A stretch of DNA of 64,000 bases, from NCBI GenBank assembly GCA_013138735.1, contig WTCE01000026.1, forward strand, positions 123,386-187,385, in the 5' to 3' direction. Position numbers and translations under genes: made by a program. Under the pieces are notes generated by a model. That model had not been told where the DNA came from and did not search any database. It saw only the letters and a program-made list of their open reading frames with translations. Every line of letters begins with the position of its first letter. Within the stretch, counting starts at the first letter, position 1. This stretch comes from Crocinitomix sp. (GTDB lineage Bacteria; Bacteroidota; Bacteroidia; Flavobacteriales_D; Crocinitomicaceae). Below are positions 17,851-25,959 of the stretch, piece by piece.

Positions 17851-18504
17851 TTATAACTGTGAAACGTAATGGAATAATGCAATAAATATAAAACCAAAGG
17901 CCATTATCATTGCGAATGCATTTCCTAATTTTTTAAGTAATGGTGTATATCTATTGTGACTGAATCCAACGGACTGAAATGCAGATTGGAAACCGTGCAA
18001 TAAATGCAATCCTAAAAACACAAAAGACACGCAATAAAGCCCAACTCTAACTGGATCTTGGAACTTCATTTGTAATTCATGAAAATATCTTGTCGAATCT
18101 TCCGGTAAGAAGTGAACATACTTGTGGACAATTTCTGGAATCCAAAAGTCGTAAAAATGCAGACCTAAAAACAAGAAGATCATTATCCCTGTATAAATCA
18201 TATTACGCGACACCCAAGAAGCATTTGCACTTGGTTTGTTCATAGCGTACTTTACAGCTCTTGCATTATTATTTTTCAATTCCAAATAAATACCCATTGC
18301 TAAGTGAAAAATAACTCCGAAAATTAAAACAGGCTGCATAGCAAACTGAATTACGGGGTTAGTTCCCATCCAATGTGAGGCAATATTGTAATTTTCAGGA
18401 CTCAGCACCGAAGTAAGGTTAATTATAAGGTGCAAAATCAAAAAGGTTATAAGGAAAAACCCGGACAATGCCATCAGTACTTTTCTCGCGATTGATGTTT
18501 TCAT
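17851..18504 (-). CDS. sdhC: Succinate dehydrogenase cytochrome b subunit (type B)
   Basis: A 217-residue membrane anchor with five transmembrane helices that carries two haems b and the quinone site, as in Bacillus and Wolinella type-B complex II. Candidate haem ligands are the His residues in FLILHLIINLTS, GVIFHLAMGIYLE, FLGLHFYDFW and FLGLHLLHGFQSAFQS. It is the first gene of the operon, preceded by a good promoter (18622-18653) and a leader of about 110 nt. No separate sdhD is present, as expected for type B. Confidence 0.95.
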   Translation of the reverse strand: MKTSIARKVLMALSGFFLITFLILHLIINLTSVLSPENYNIASHWMGTNPVIQFAMQPVLIFGVIFHLAMGIYLELKNNNARAVKYAMNKPSANASWVSRNMIYTGIMIFLFLGLHFYDFWIPEIVHKYVHFLPEDSTRYFHELQMKFQDPVRVGLYCVSFVFLGLHLLHGFQSAFQSVGFSHNRYTPLLKKLGNAFAMIMAFGFIFIALFHYVSQL

Positions 18505-18621
18505 GTTTCTAATTTAATTTTATAATAACGCTATTAATCGTTAGCAAACATCTTAATAAACAATTAGATAAGAGTTTAGTTCTCTGTTCGCATTGACGTT
18601 ATCAAATCTTATAGTCAATTA

Positions 18622-18653
18622 CAAAATTAATGGTGTTTTTTATTAATAACAAA
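18622..18653 (-). promoter_or_regulatory. Promoter of the sdh operon
   Basis: On the minus strand TTTG (18650-18653), a 20-nt spacer and TAATTTTG (18622-18629). Both boxes match the Bacteroidota TTTG/TAnnTTTG consensus exactly. Confidence 0.75.
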
Positions 18654-18785
18654 TTATTCAATTTTATCTGATTTGACCACACCTGTTTAGAATCGTTCTA
18701 AATAATAAAACCATCATATTCTCAATAGACATAAGGGGTGTAGAGATATTGCAAAAAACAGAAGTCCAAATATTAGTCATTTTTA

Positions 18786-18816
18786 TTGTCGCCATACCAC
18801 AAAAAGGGTATTTTTG
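18786..18816 (+). promoter_or_regulatory. Promoter of sufA and the suf cluster
   Basis: TTG (18786-18788), a 20-nt spacer and TATTTTTG (18809-18816), an exact TAnnTTTG element. The leader before the sufA ATG is about 65 nt. Confidence 0.6.
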
Positions 18817-18885
18817 TACAATGATTTGTATTTGCTAGCATTATTTAATGTGTCCGAATTTAGATCAGACCTAAAATAAGACGAT

Positions 18886-19209
18886 ATGATAACAGTAAGT
18901 GATTTAGCGAAAGAAACCGCACTCAGAATGATGAGTGAGGAGAAGAATGATGGCCATTTCATTCGTGTAGGTGTTGAAGGTGGTGGTTGTTCTGGATTAA
19001 TGTATCAATTGGAGTTTGACAATTCCATGAATGACGACGACAAAGAGTTTGAGGATAACGGAATTAAAGTGGTGATGAATAAAAAAAGTGTTTTGTATTT
19101 AGCTGGAACTACATTGGATTATAGCGGTGGTTTAAATGGCAAAGGATTTATTTTCACTAACCCAAACGCATCACGCACGTGTGGTTGCGGTGAAAGTTTC
19201 TCACTTTAA
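18886..19209 (+). CDS. sufA: SufA/IscA-type iron-sulfur carrier
   Basis: A 107-residue A-type carrier that receives Fe-S clusters from the SUF scaffold and hands them to client enzymes such as SdhB. The three conserved Cys are present: one in EGGGCSGLMY (about residue 35) and two in the C-terminal TCGCGESF. It is the first gene of the suf cluster, 80 nt before sufB, behind its own promoter. I call it sufA because of the neighbours; by sequence alone it could be named IscA or ErpA. Confidence 0.93.
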   Translation: MITVSDLAKETALRMMSEEKNDGHFIRVGVEGGGCSGLMYQLEFDNSMNDDDKEFEDNGIKVVMNKKSVLYLAGTTLDYSGGLNGKGFIFTNPNASRTCGCGESFSL

Positions 19210-19289
19210 TCACGCTTAAAGTTTAATTACCGATACAATAACTTCAAACGCATAGCAAAACTTGATTTTGCAAAACTAAGAGACAATAA

Positions 19290-20732
19290 ATGGCAAGTTA
19301 TACAGAAGAAGAATTAGCGCAGGATCTGGAAAACCAAGAATATAAGTTTGGTTTTACAACTGATATTGAATCAGAGAAAATTCCTGCTGGTCTAAATGAA
19401 GAAGTGATTCGCATAATCTCAGCAAAAAAAGACGAGCCGGAGTGGCTTTTAGATTATCGCTTAAACGCATTTAAAGTTTGGAAAGAAATGAAAGAGCCTG
19501 AATGGGCACATGTTCGTTACGCAAAACCAGACTTTCAAAATATATCTTATTTTGCTGCTCCCAAAAAGCAATATGAAAGTTGGGATGATGTAGATCCTGA
19601 AATGAAAGCCACAATGGACAAATTGGGAATTTCAATGGATGAGCAGAAGGCACTAACGGGTGTTGCAGTAGACTTCGTTATGGATTCTGTTTCCGTGGCC
19701 ACTTCATTCAAAAAAAAGCTAGGTGAATTAGGAATCATCTTTTCTTCCTTTAGTGAAGCTGTAAAAGACCATCCAGAATTAGTTAAAAAACACCTTGGTT
19801 CGGTTGTACCAACAAAAGATAATTTTTACGCCGCACTAAATTCGGCTGTATTTTCTGACGGATCATTTTGTTATATCCCTAAAGGGGTTAGATGTCCTAT
19901 GGAATTATCAACTTACTTTAGAATTAACGAATCTGGAACAGGGCAATTTGAACGTACATTGGTAATTGCTGACAAAGGAAGTTATGTTTCATACTTAGAA
20001 GGATGCACGGCGCCTCAGCGTGACGAAAATCAATTGCATGCTGCAGTTGTTGAACTTGTAGCGTTAGATGATGCTGAGATTAAATACTCAACGGTTCAAA
20101 ATTGGTTCCCTGGTGACAAAAATGGCGTTGGCGGAATCTTCAACTTTGTAACAAAGCGTGGAATTTGTCATACCAATTCTAAAATTTCTTGGACACAGGT
20201 TGAAACAGGATCGGCCGTAACATGGAAATACCCATCTTGTATCTTAAAAGGCGATAATTCAATTGGTGAGTTTTATTCTGTTGCTGTTACAAACAATTAT
20301 CAGCAAGCGGATACTGGAACCAAAATGATTCATCTTGGAAAAAACACAAAGAGTACAGTAATTTCCAAAGGAATTTCGGCAGGTCAATCACAAAACTCTT
20401 ACAGAGGGTTGATTCAAATTAATAAGAATGCACATAATGCACGAAACTTTACGCAATGTGATAGTTTATTAATGTCAGACAGATGTGGCGCACATACATT
20501 CCCCTATATTGAATGTTCAAATAATACGGCCAAGTTAGAGCACGAAGCCACCACATCAAAAATTGGAGAAGATCAAATCTTTTATTGTCAACAACGTGGA
20601 CTTTCAGAAGAAAGTGCAATTGGATTGATCGTAAATGGTTATGTAAAAGAAGTATTAAATAAATTACCCATGGAATTTGCTGTTGAAGCACAAAAATTAT
20701 TGGCGATTTCATTGGAAAACAGTGTAGGATAG
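19290..20732 (+). CDS. sufB: Fe-S cluster assembly scaffold protein SufB
   Basis: Core scaffold subunit of the SufBC2D complex on which Fe-S clusters are built in the cytoplasm. The 480-residue sequence is highly typical: [68 protein letters not shown] and the C-terminal [17 protein letters not shown] and [19 protein letters not shown] segments, which bring conserved Cys and His. It is separated from sufC by a 194-nt spacer that carries dispersed repeats. The reading frame is intact from ATG to stop. Confidence 0.97.
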   Translation: MASYTEEELAQDLENQEYKFGFTTDIESEKIPAGLNEEVIRIISAKKDEPEWLLDYRLNAFKVWKEMKEPEWAHVRYAKPDFQNISYFAAPKKQYESWDDVDPEMKATMDKLGISMDEQKALTGVAVDFVMDSVSVATSFKKKLGELGIIFSSFSEAVKDHPELVKKHLGSVVPTKDNFYAALNSAVFSDGSFCYIPKGVRCPMELSTYFRINESGTGQFERTLVIADKGSYVSYLEGCTAPQRDENQLHAAVVELVALDDAEIKYSTVQNWFPGDKNGVGGIFNFVTKRGICHTNSKISWTQVETGSAVTWKYPSCILKGDNSIGEFYSVAVTNNYQQADTGTKMIHLGKNTKSTVISKGISAGQSQNSYRGLIQINKNAHNARNFTQCDSLLMSDRCGAHTFPYIECSNNTAKLEHEATTSKIGEDQIFYCQQRGLSEESAIGLIVNGYVKEVLNKLPMEFAVEAQKLLAISLENSVG

Positions 20733-20735
20733 GCG

Positions 20736-20760
20736 CCCTTCGAGAGCCTCAGGGTGCTTA
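20736..20760 (+). repeat. Conserved-loop hairpin (TCGAGAGCCTC), sufB-sufC spacer
   Basis: CCCT and AGGG (extending towards GCG..TGC) bracket the same 11-nt loop seen at 13325-13335 and 41125-41135. A related but degenerate unit (ATTTCGACAGGTTCAGATT) follows at about 20770-20791. Confidence 0.7.
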
Positions 20761-20794
20761 GCATTCTAGAGCATTTCGACAGGTTCAGATTGGC

Positions 20795-20810
20795 CCCGAT
20801 AACTATCGGG
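20795..20810. repeat. CCCGAT-AACT-ATCGGG inverted repeat
   Basis: A 6-bp perfect stem with a 4-nt loop in the sufB-sufC spacer. Similar CCCGATA/TATCGGG palindromes are common between genes in Bacteroidota. Downstream the spacer also carries two CTAACATCT copies. Confidence 0.6.
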
Positions 20811-20926
20811 ATTATAGTTAAGAGAAATAATAGACAAAAAAATAAAAATTGAAATAAGATATAGCGAGCGAAGAGTGAAACGAATAGTCTAACATCTTTG
20901 ATCTAATATCTAACATCTATATTGAA

Positions 20927-21697
20927 ATGAGCAAAACATTATTAGAAATCAAAAATCTTCATGCGGAAATTGAGGATGAAGGAAAAGCAATTTTAAAAGG
21001 GCTGAACTTAACTGTAAAGGCGGGTGAAATTCACGCAATCATGGGACCTAACGGTGCCGGAAAGTCTACTTTAGCATCAGTTGTCACAGGCAAAGACGGT
21101 TATGAAGTAACTCAAGGTTCTGTTGAGATGGACGGGCAAGACTTATTGGATTTAGCTCCAGACGAGCGCGCAAAAGAAGGCTTATTCTTAGCTTTTCAAT
21201 ATCCAATAGAAATCCCTGGTGTATCAAACATTAACTTTTTGAGAACGGCTTTGAATGAGATCAAGGAATATCGGAAAGAAGATCCTATTTCTGCGAAGGA
21301 TTTTATGGCTATGGTTCGCGAAAAATCTAAATTGGTTGAATTGGATGCTAAATTAGCTTCTAGAGCAGTGAATGAAGGATTTTCAGGAGGAGAGAAGAAA
21401 AGAAATGAGATTTTTCAAATGGCTATGCTTAATCCTAAAGTGGCGTTCTTGGACGAAACAGATTCTGGTTTAGACATTGATGCTTTAAGAATTGTAGCAG
21501 CTGGTGTTAACAAATTGAGAAATGAGAACAATGCCATTATTATAATTACGCATTACCAGCGCTTATTAGACTATATCATCCCTGATTTTGTTCATGTATT
21601 GGCAGATGGTAAAATAGTTAAAACAGGTGACAAGACCTTGGCCTTAGAATTAGAAGAAAAGGGATACGATTGGTTGACAGAAGAAAAAACGGTTTAA
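20927..21697 (+). CDS. sufC: SufC ATPase of the SUF complex
   Basis: ABC-type ATPase (256 aa) that drives structural change in SufBC2D during Fe-S assembly; it is cytoplasmic and does not transport. Walker A is GPNGAGKST (40-48), the signature is FSGGEKKRNEI, and Walker B is AFLDETDSGLDIDALR, where the E-T-D-S-G-L-D form is diagnostic of SufC. The Q-loop segment AFQYPIEIPGVS is also family-specific. It is followed by sufD after 3 nt. Confidence 0.97.
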   Translation: MSKTLLEIKNLHAEIEDEGKAILKGLNLTVKAGEIHAIMGPNGAGKSTLASVVTGKDGYEVTQGSVEMDGQDLLDLAPDERAKEGLFLAFQYPIEIPGVSNINFLRTALNEIKEYRKEDPISAKDFMAMVREKSKLVELDAKLASRAVNEGFSGGEKKRNEIFQMAMLNPKVAFLDETDSGLDIDALRIVAAGVNKLRNENNAIIIITHYQRLLDYIIPDFVHVLADGKIVKTGDKTLALELEEKGYDWLTEEKTV

Positions 21698-21700
21698 GAA

Positions 21701-22939
21701 ATGACTTTAGTCTTATCAAAAAAAATGGATGCCTTTTTGGGTGAACTTTCAGTTCCTTCCAATGAGATACAATCTACTATAATTGAACGTGTAAAGGGGA
21801 TGGACTTTCCAACCTCAAGAGATGAGTATTGGAAATACACACGTGTTGGAAAAATTGCAAACGGGCAATTTTCTAACACAACTAATACACGTAAAGAAAT
21901 TGATGCCACTTCCTTTTTGGTAAGTGACAATTATATCATCATAGAAAACGGTAATATTCGAACTGACTTGAGTCAGGTGAATGCTGATTTTGTTGTGACC
22001 TACAAAACTGCCACAGAAATTGAGCACCTTGTGAATATAGATCAAGACAACGTGTTTACAGCACTTAATTCAGGACTATACAATCAAGCTATTACAATTA
22101 AGATTGCGGCCAATCAAGTAATCGAAAAGCCTTTGCAATTGGTTTTTATTAGCACGGGGGACAGTATTATGGCGAATAACCGCATACTTATCCAAGCGGG
22201 TAAATCTTCAGAGGCTTCTATTATTATTTCAAACGTAAGTGATACTGCTAACAACTGCTTCAACAATACAATTACAGAAGTTGACGTGGCAGAAAATGCT
22301 CACTTAACTATTCATAAAATTCAAAATGAAAGCGCAACAAACTTGAGCGTTTCAACTGAAGAAATTAGACAGGCAAATAATTCAACTTTCAAAATCAACA
22401 CCTTCACACTAACAGGACTTTTAGTGCGCAACAATATTAATATTGCAGTTGCTGGAGAAAATTGCGAATCATACATGAACGGGGCTATTGTTTCAGCTGG
22501 AAAACAACATGTTGATAACCACACCTATGTAGATCATCAAGTGCCGAACTGTTATAGCAACGAGAACTATAAATATGTAATGGATGATTATTCAACTGGT
22601 GTTTTTAACGGGCGGGTTATTGTTCAAAAAGATGCTCAAGTCATTAATGCTTATCAAAAAAACGGCAACATTCTTTTATCCGATAACGCTTCGATTAATT
22701 CAAAACCAGAGCTAGAAATTTATGCTGACGACGTAAAATGTTCGCACGGCTCTACGACTGGTCAATTGGATGAATCGGCCTTGTTTTATTTGCAAACACG
22801 TGGAATATCCCTCGCAAATTCAAGAAAACTGCTTGTTTCTGCATTTATTGGTAAAGTTATTTCTTCTACCGAAAACGAAGCCGTTATCGACTTGATCCAT
22901 AAATTGTTGTATACAGAATACGGCTGGGATTTCGCATAA
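21701..22939 (+). CDS. sufD: Fe-S cluster assembly protein SufD
   Basis: The SufB paralogue that completes the SufBC2D scaffold (412 aa). The C-terminal region shows the family pattern: VDHQVPNCYSNENYKYVMDD, GVFNGRVIVQKDAQ, SKPELEIYADDVKCSHGST with the conserved Cys-Ser-His, then ALFYLQTRGIS. The N-terminal part has FPTSRDEYWKYTRV, the usual SufD start region. Flavobacterial suf operons normally continue with sufS (cysteine desulfurase) and sufE; here the cluster ends after sufD, so these must be elsewhere in the genome. Confidence 0.95.
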   Translation: MTLVLSKKMDAFLGELSVPSNEIQSTIIERVKGMDFPTSRDEYWKYTRVGKIANGQFSNTTNTRKEIDATSFLVSDNYIIIENGNIRTDLSQVNADFVVTYKTATEIEHLVNIDQDNVFTALNSGLYNQAITIKIAANQVIEKPLQLVFISTGDSIMANNRILIQAGKSSEASIIISNVSDTANNCFNNTITEVDVAENAHLTIHKIQNESATNLSVSTEEIRQANNSTFKINTFTLTGLLVRNNINIAVAGENCESYMNGAIVSAGKQHVDNHTYVDHQVPNCYSNENYKYVMDDYSTGVFNGRVIVQKDAQVINAYQKNGNILLSDNASINSKPELEIYADDVKCSHGSTTGQLDESALFYLQTRGISLANSRKLLVSAFIGKVISSTENEAVIDLIHKLLYTEYGWDFA

Positions 22940-23409
22940 ATCAGATTAGTAAAGCCAATTACTTTCGACCGATTTCAAATTCTGAAAAAGGACTATTACG
23001 CATTCAGAATGAATAACCTTTATTCGATTATACCGAACACTCATAGTTGATTTCGCTTTTCTTAGGCAAGGCATGAGTTTGTCTCACTTTTTCGAAACTT
23101 CGTGAAAACAAGAAGAAATATTCACTTCGAAAAACCACAATGCAGTATAAGGAAAATGAAATCTCCCAAAAGAAATCGGGACCCGGAAAACTTTGAAGAC
23201 CGCGATCTTTCGGCAGAAAAAGCCTTAAATTAACCAGTTAGTATTTTCGCATATCGCCGCAGCTTTAGCGAAGGAACACGTTTTATTAATCAAAATCTCA
23301 CCATTTTTAAGGCATCTGTGGAAATTCGGTATAATCGCATACAAGTTAATACGTTAGCTTATATTTCCGTAATTGAAAAATTTATGTTACTTTAGGACTT
23401 ACGCAAGTT
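22940..23409. other. 470-nt gene-free region with inverted repeats
   Basis: No ORF here is convincing on either strand. It contains a perfect 13-nt inverted repeat (CGATTATACCGAA at 23025-23037 and its complement at 23325-23337) enclosing 287 nt. Inside is a second dyad, TTTTCGAA...TTCGAAAA near 23088-23135. The right end near 23355-23400 is AT-rich and probably includes the promoter of the next gene, though no exact TAnnTTTG is seen. Confidence 0.6.
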
Positions 23410-25032
23410 ATGAAAAGTAACACATTAACTCTGAAAACCATATTATTAGGGACATTCGTCTCTCTAAGCATTGTTATGTTTGGTGGTGTTGATATGTTAC
23501 CTATTTCCCCTGAACTTCCTGTCATCCCACAAATCAAAGTTGAAGATCAGAATGAAGATGAGCTAGGTATTAATTCTGGTGGGACGATATCTGAAAATGA
23601 AATATTATGTGGTGCTAACGTGCCTGCAGTTATTAAAAATGAAACTGAACCCACTGGCGAAATCGAAGGTTTTTTGGTTTTGCAATGGGAGAAAAAATTT
23701 ATTGGCGAAGATTGGGTACCAATTCCAGGAGCAAACGGTTTGGATTATGAACCAGGAATTATTAGTGTAACAACACTTTTCCGAAGAGGATGTCGTGAAT
23801 CATCTGATCAACCTTGGATGTATTCTAATCCAGTTTCCAAAAAAGTTGTTGAAGAAATACAAGACGTTCAATTATCTACAACTGATATAACTTGTAAAGG
23901 TGGAGATGATGGCACTATAAGCGCTTCAGTTGCTGGCGGAACTGCCGGCTATGTTTTTGATTGGATCTTTACGGATGCTACTGGAAGTTTATTAACGGAT
24001 GTTTCTGCTGGATTTTACATGGTAATCGTTACAGATCAAAACGGCTGTACATATACAAGTGCGCCTGTTGAAGTAGTTGAACCTGCTATTGAAATTTCGA
24101 TATCGGAAATATTTAATTTTGAACCAGAATGTGCAGGATACGAGACTGGAGCAATTTTCGTAGATGCATTTGATGGATTGGCACCGTACGAATATAATTG
24201 GTCAAATGGAGCAGTTGGCGCTGCGATCTTAGACATCCCTGCTGGTTCATATGATGTAACTGTTACGGATGCTTTGGGTTGCTCAGTTACTAAATCTGAT
24301 TTAACAATAGGTCAGCCTAATGCTATTCAATTGCACGATCAATCTATTCCAGCGTCATGTTATAATGTTGCTGATGCCTACGCTGTTGTTCAGGCGATTG
24401 GTGGAACTGCGCCCTACACTTACATTTGGCCTGACGGGTCTTATGGTTCTACAAAAAGTGAGCTTTTGGCGGGAACATATACTGTAAATGTAATTGATAT
24501 TCATGGCTGTCTGCATTCAGAGTCTGTCACGATCAATCAACCAGAAATTTTAGAAATCTCTCCATACACCGTAAACAATAAAATTTGCAAGGCTTCTGTG
24601 AACGTAATTCCAACTGGCGGAACTGCACCTTTTACATATGAATGGGAAGACGGAACAACGAGTAGTGTTAAAACTGATTTATGTCCAGGGTTTTATACAG
24701 TTGAAGTAACGGACCATAATGATTGTCGTACTACTGAAACGTTAGAAATTGTTGCTGAAATTTCTGAAGATGACATTGCAATCACAGTCATTGTGAACCC
24801 TTTCAATAAGGAAGGAAATATCATAATAAAATTACCCTTTGATGATTACGCAGATGTTCGAATCTATAGTCCAACTGGTCAATTAATTCAAGTATTTTTG
24901 CATGAAGAAGCAGAAGCAAATCAAGAAATTAAACTAGCGTTAGATCTTGACAAATATAGTAATGGGGTTTATATCCTTGAAGTTTTATCCGGTGGTTTAT
25001 CTACTTCTGAAAAGGTCATTGTCTCTAACTAG
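23410..25032 (+). CDS. Secreted protein with SprB-type repeats and a type IX secretion tail
   Basis: A 540-residue surface protein. After a signal-like N-terminus (TILLGTFVSLSIVMFGG) and a region near 60-150, four SprB-type repeats follow (about 155-455), each with a Cys start, a GGTAPYTYxW core and an AGxYxVxVTDxxGC end: for example VAGGTAGYVFDW, IGGTAPYTYIW and PTGGTAPFTYEWEDG. The C-terminal 80 residues (ITVIVNPFNKEGNIIIKL, then YSPTGQLIQ and SNGVYILEVLSGG) look like a type A type-IX-secretion sorting domain. It is likely secreted and attached to the cell surface, where SprB-like proteins serve gliding or adhesion. It ends convergently, 17 nt from the next gene. Confidence 0.85.
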   Translation: MKSNTLTLKTILLGTFVSLSIVMFGGVDMLPISPELPVIPQIKVEDQNEDELGINSGGTISENEILCGANVPAVIKNETEPTGEIEGFLVLQWEKKFIGEDWVPIPGANGLDYEPGIISVTTLFRRGCRESSDQPWMYSNPVSKKVVEEIQDVQLSTTDITCKGGDDGTISASVAGGTAGYVFDWIFTDATGSLLTDVSAGFYMVIVTDQNGCTYTSAPVEVVEPAIEISISEIFNFEPECAGYETGAIFVDAFDGLAPYEYNWSNGAVGAAILDIPAGSYDVTVTDALGCSVTKSDLTIGQPNAIQLHDQSIPASCYNVADAYAVVQAIGGTAPYTYIWPDGSYGSTKSELLAGTYTVNVIDIHGCLHSESVTINQPEILEISPYTVNNKICKASVNVIPTGGTAPFTYEWEDGTTSSVKTDLCPGFYTVEVTDHNDCRTTETLEIVAEISEDDIAITVIVNPFNKEGNIIIKLPFDDYADVRIYSPTGQLIQVFLHEEAEANQEIKLALDLDKYSNGVYILEVLSGGLSTSEKVIVSN

Positions 25033-25049
25033 AGTCTATCTAGAACAAA

Positions 25050-25892
25050 CTAAGAAATTCGTGTTAATTCTCCGTATTCCAAAATTTTTCCTGTTGTTGT
25101 TTTAATAGAAAGCGTTGATATTTCTACCTTCTTATTTTGAACAATATCATAAGTGATTTCCTTTATCCTTTTTGCGTTTAATCTTGGCGAATAAGTATTT
25201 GCAATAAGAAATCCATCTTTTTCGAGCAAACCAAAAGTAGTGGCGAGTAATTCATGGAATTTATTTTCAATTTTCCACCTTTCTTTTTTCGCTCCAATAC
25301 CAAATGCTGGCGGATCCATTATAATTCCTGAATATTTATTACCACGTTTTAATTCACGCTGCGCAAACTTTAACGCATCATCATGTACCCATCTAATATC
25401 GGCTAAATTTGAGCTTTCCATATTCTCTTTAGCCCAAGCATTAATTTGTTTCACAGAATCGCAATGATACACATCTGCTCCAGCAGACTTGGCCGCTATT
25501 GAAGCTCCTCCAGTATATCCAAAAAGATTCAAAAATTTATCTCCCTGATTTAAATTACCCAAAATATAATCCCAATTGGTTTTTTGTTCTGGAAAAATGC
25601 CGAGGTGTTTAAATTGGGTCAACTTTAGATTAAACACAAGGTCGCCACTTCCTATTTGCCAATTCATTGCTTGATCGCCTTTTAATTGCTCCCAATCTCC
25701 TTTAGATTTAGATGACTCATTGAACCTAAAATGAGCCTTTTTTAGCCACTCACTAGAACTTAACACGGGCTTGAAATAAGCATTTCTTTCTGGACGAATG
25801 GTAATAATATCACCCCAACGTTCCAGCTTTTGATTATTGCCAGCATCAATCAATTCATAATCTTTCCAGTGCCCAGTATAAACTCTTGCCAT
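25050..25892 (-). CDS. Class I SAM-dependent methyltransferase, RlmI/RlmK-like
   Basis: A 280-residue methyltransferase related to RlmI/RlmK-type 23S rRNA enzymes. The SAM site is FLNLFGYTGGASIAAKSAGA (motif I, about 122-141) followed by VYHCDSVKQINAW; the catalytic-type motif is IIMDPPAFGIGAKKERWKIE, near 195. The N-terminal part (WGDIITIRPERNAYFKP) replaces the PUA domain of RlmI and is typical of the short Bacteroidota form. Substrate assignment to rRNA is inferred from the family and was not seen directly. Confidence 0.8.
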   Translation of the reverse strand: MARVYTGHWKDYELIDAGNNQKLERWGDIITIRPERNAYFKPVLSSSEWLKKAHFRFNESSKSKGDWEQLKGDQAMNWQIGSGDLVFNLKLTQFKHLGIFPEQKTNWDYILGNLNQGDKFLNLFGYTGGASIAAKSAGADVYHCDSVKQINAWAKENMESSNLADIRWVHDDALKFAQRELKRGNKYSGIIMDPPAFGIGAKKERWKIENKFHELLATTFGLLEKDGFLIANTYSPRLNAKRIKEITYDIVQNKKVEISTLSIKTTTGKILEYGELTRIS

Positions 25893-25959
25893 GGGGCAAA
25901 GATATTTATTTGTTTGCCATGTTGCTTTGATTCCAATAAAATAATGAAAATTCGTCCGA

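Larger units (their letters stand above)
18505..18885. other. Divergent promoter region between sdhC and sufA
   Basis: A 381-nt gap without a plausible gene. It holds a minus-strand promoter for sdhCAB, a plus-strand promoter for sufA, and AT-rich sequence between them. I see no clear operator; an IscR- or Fur-like site cannot be claimed by eye. Confidence 0.6.

Noticed and set aside
20736..20926. CRISPR-like repeats between sufB and sufC
   Set aside because: Only single hairpin units and short CTAACATCT duplicates; no regular spacers.
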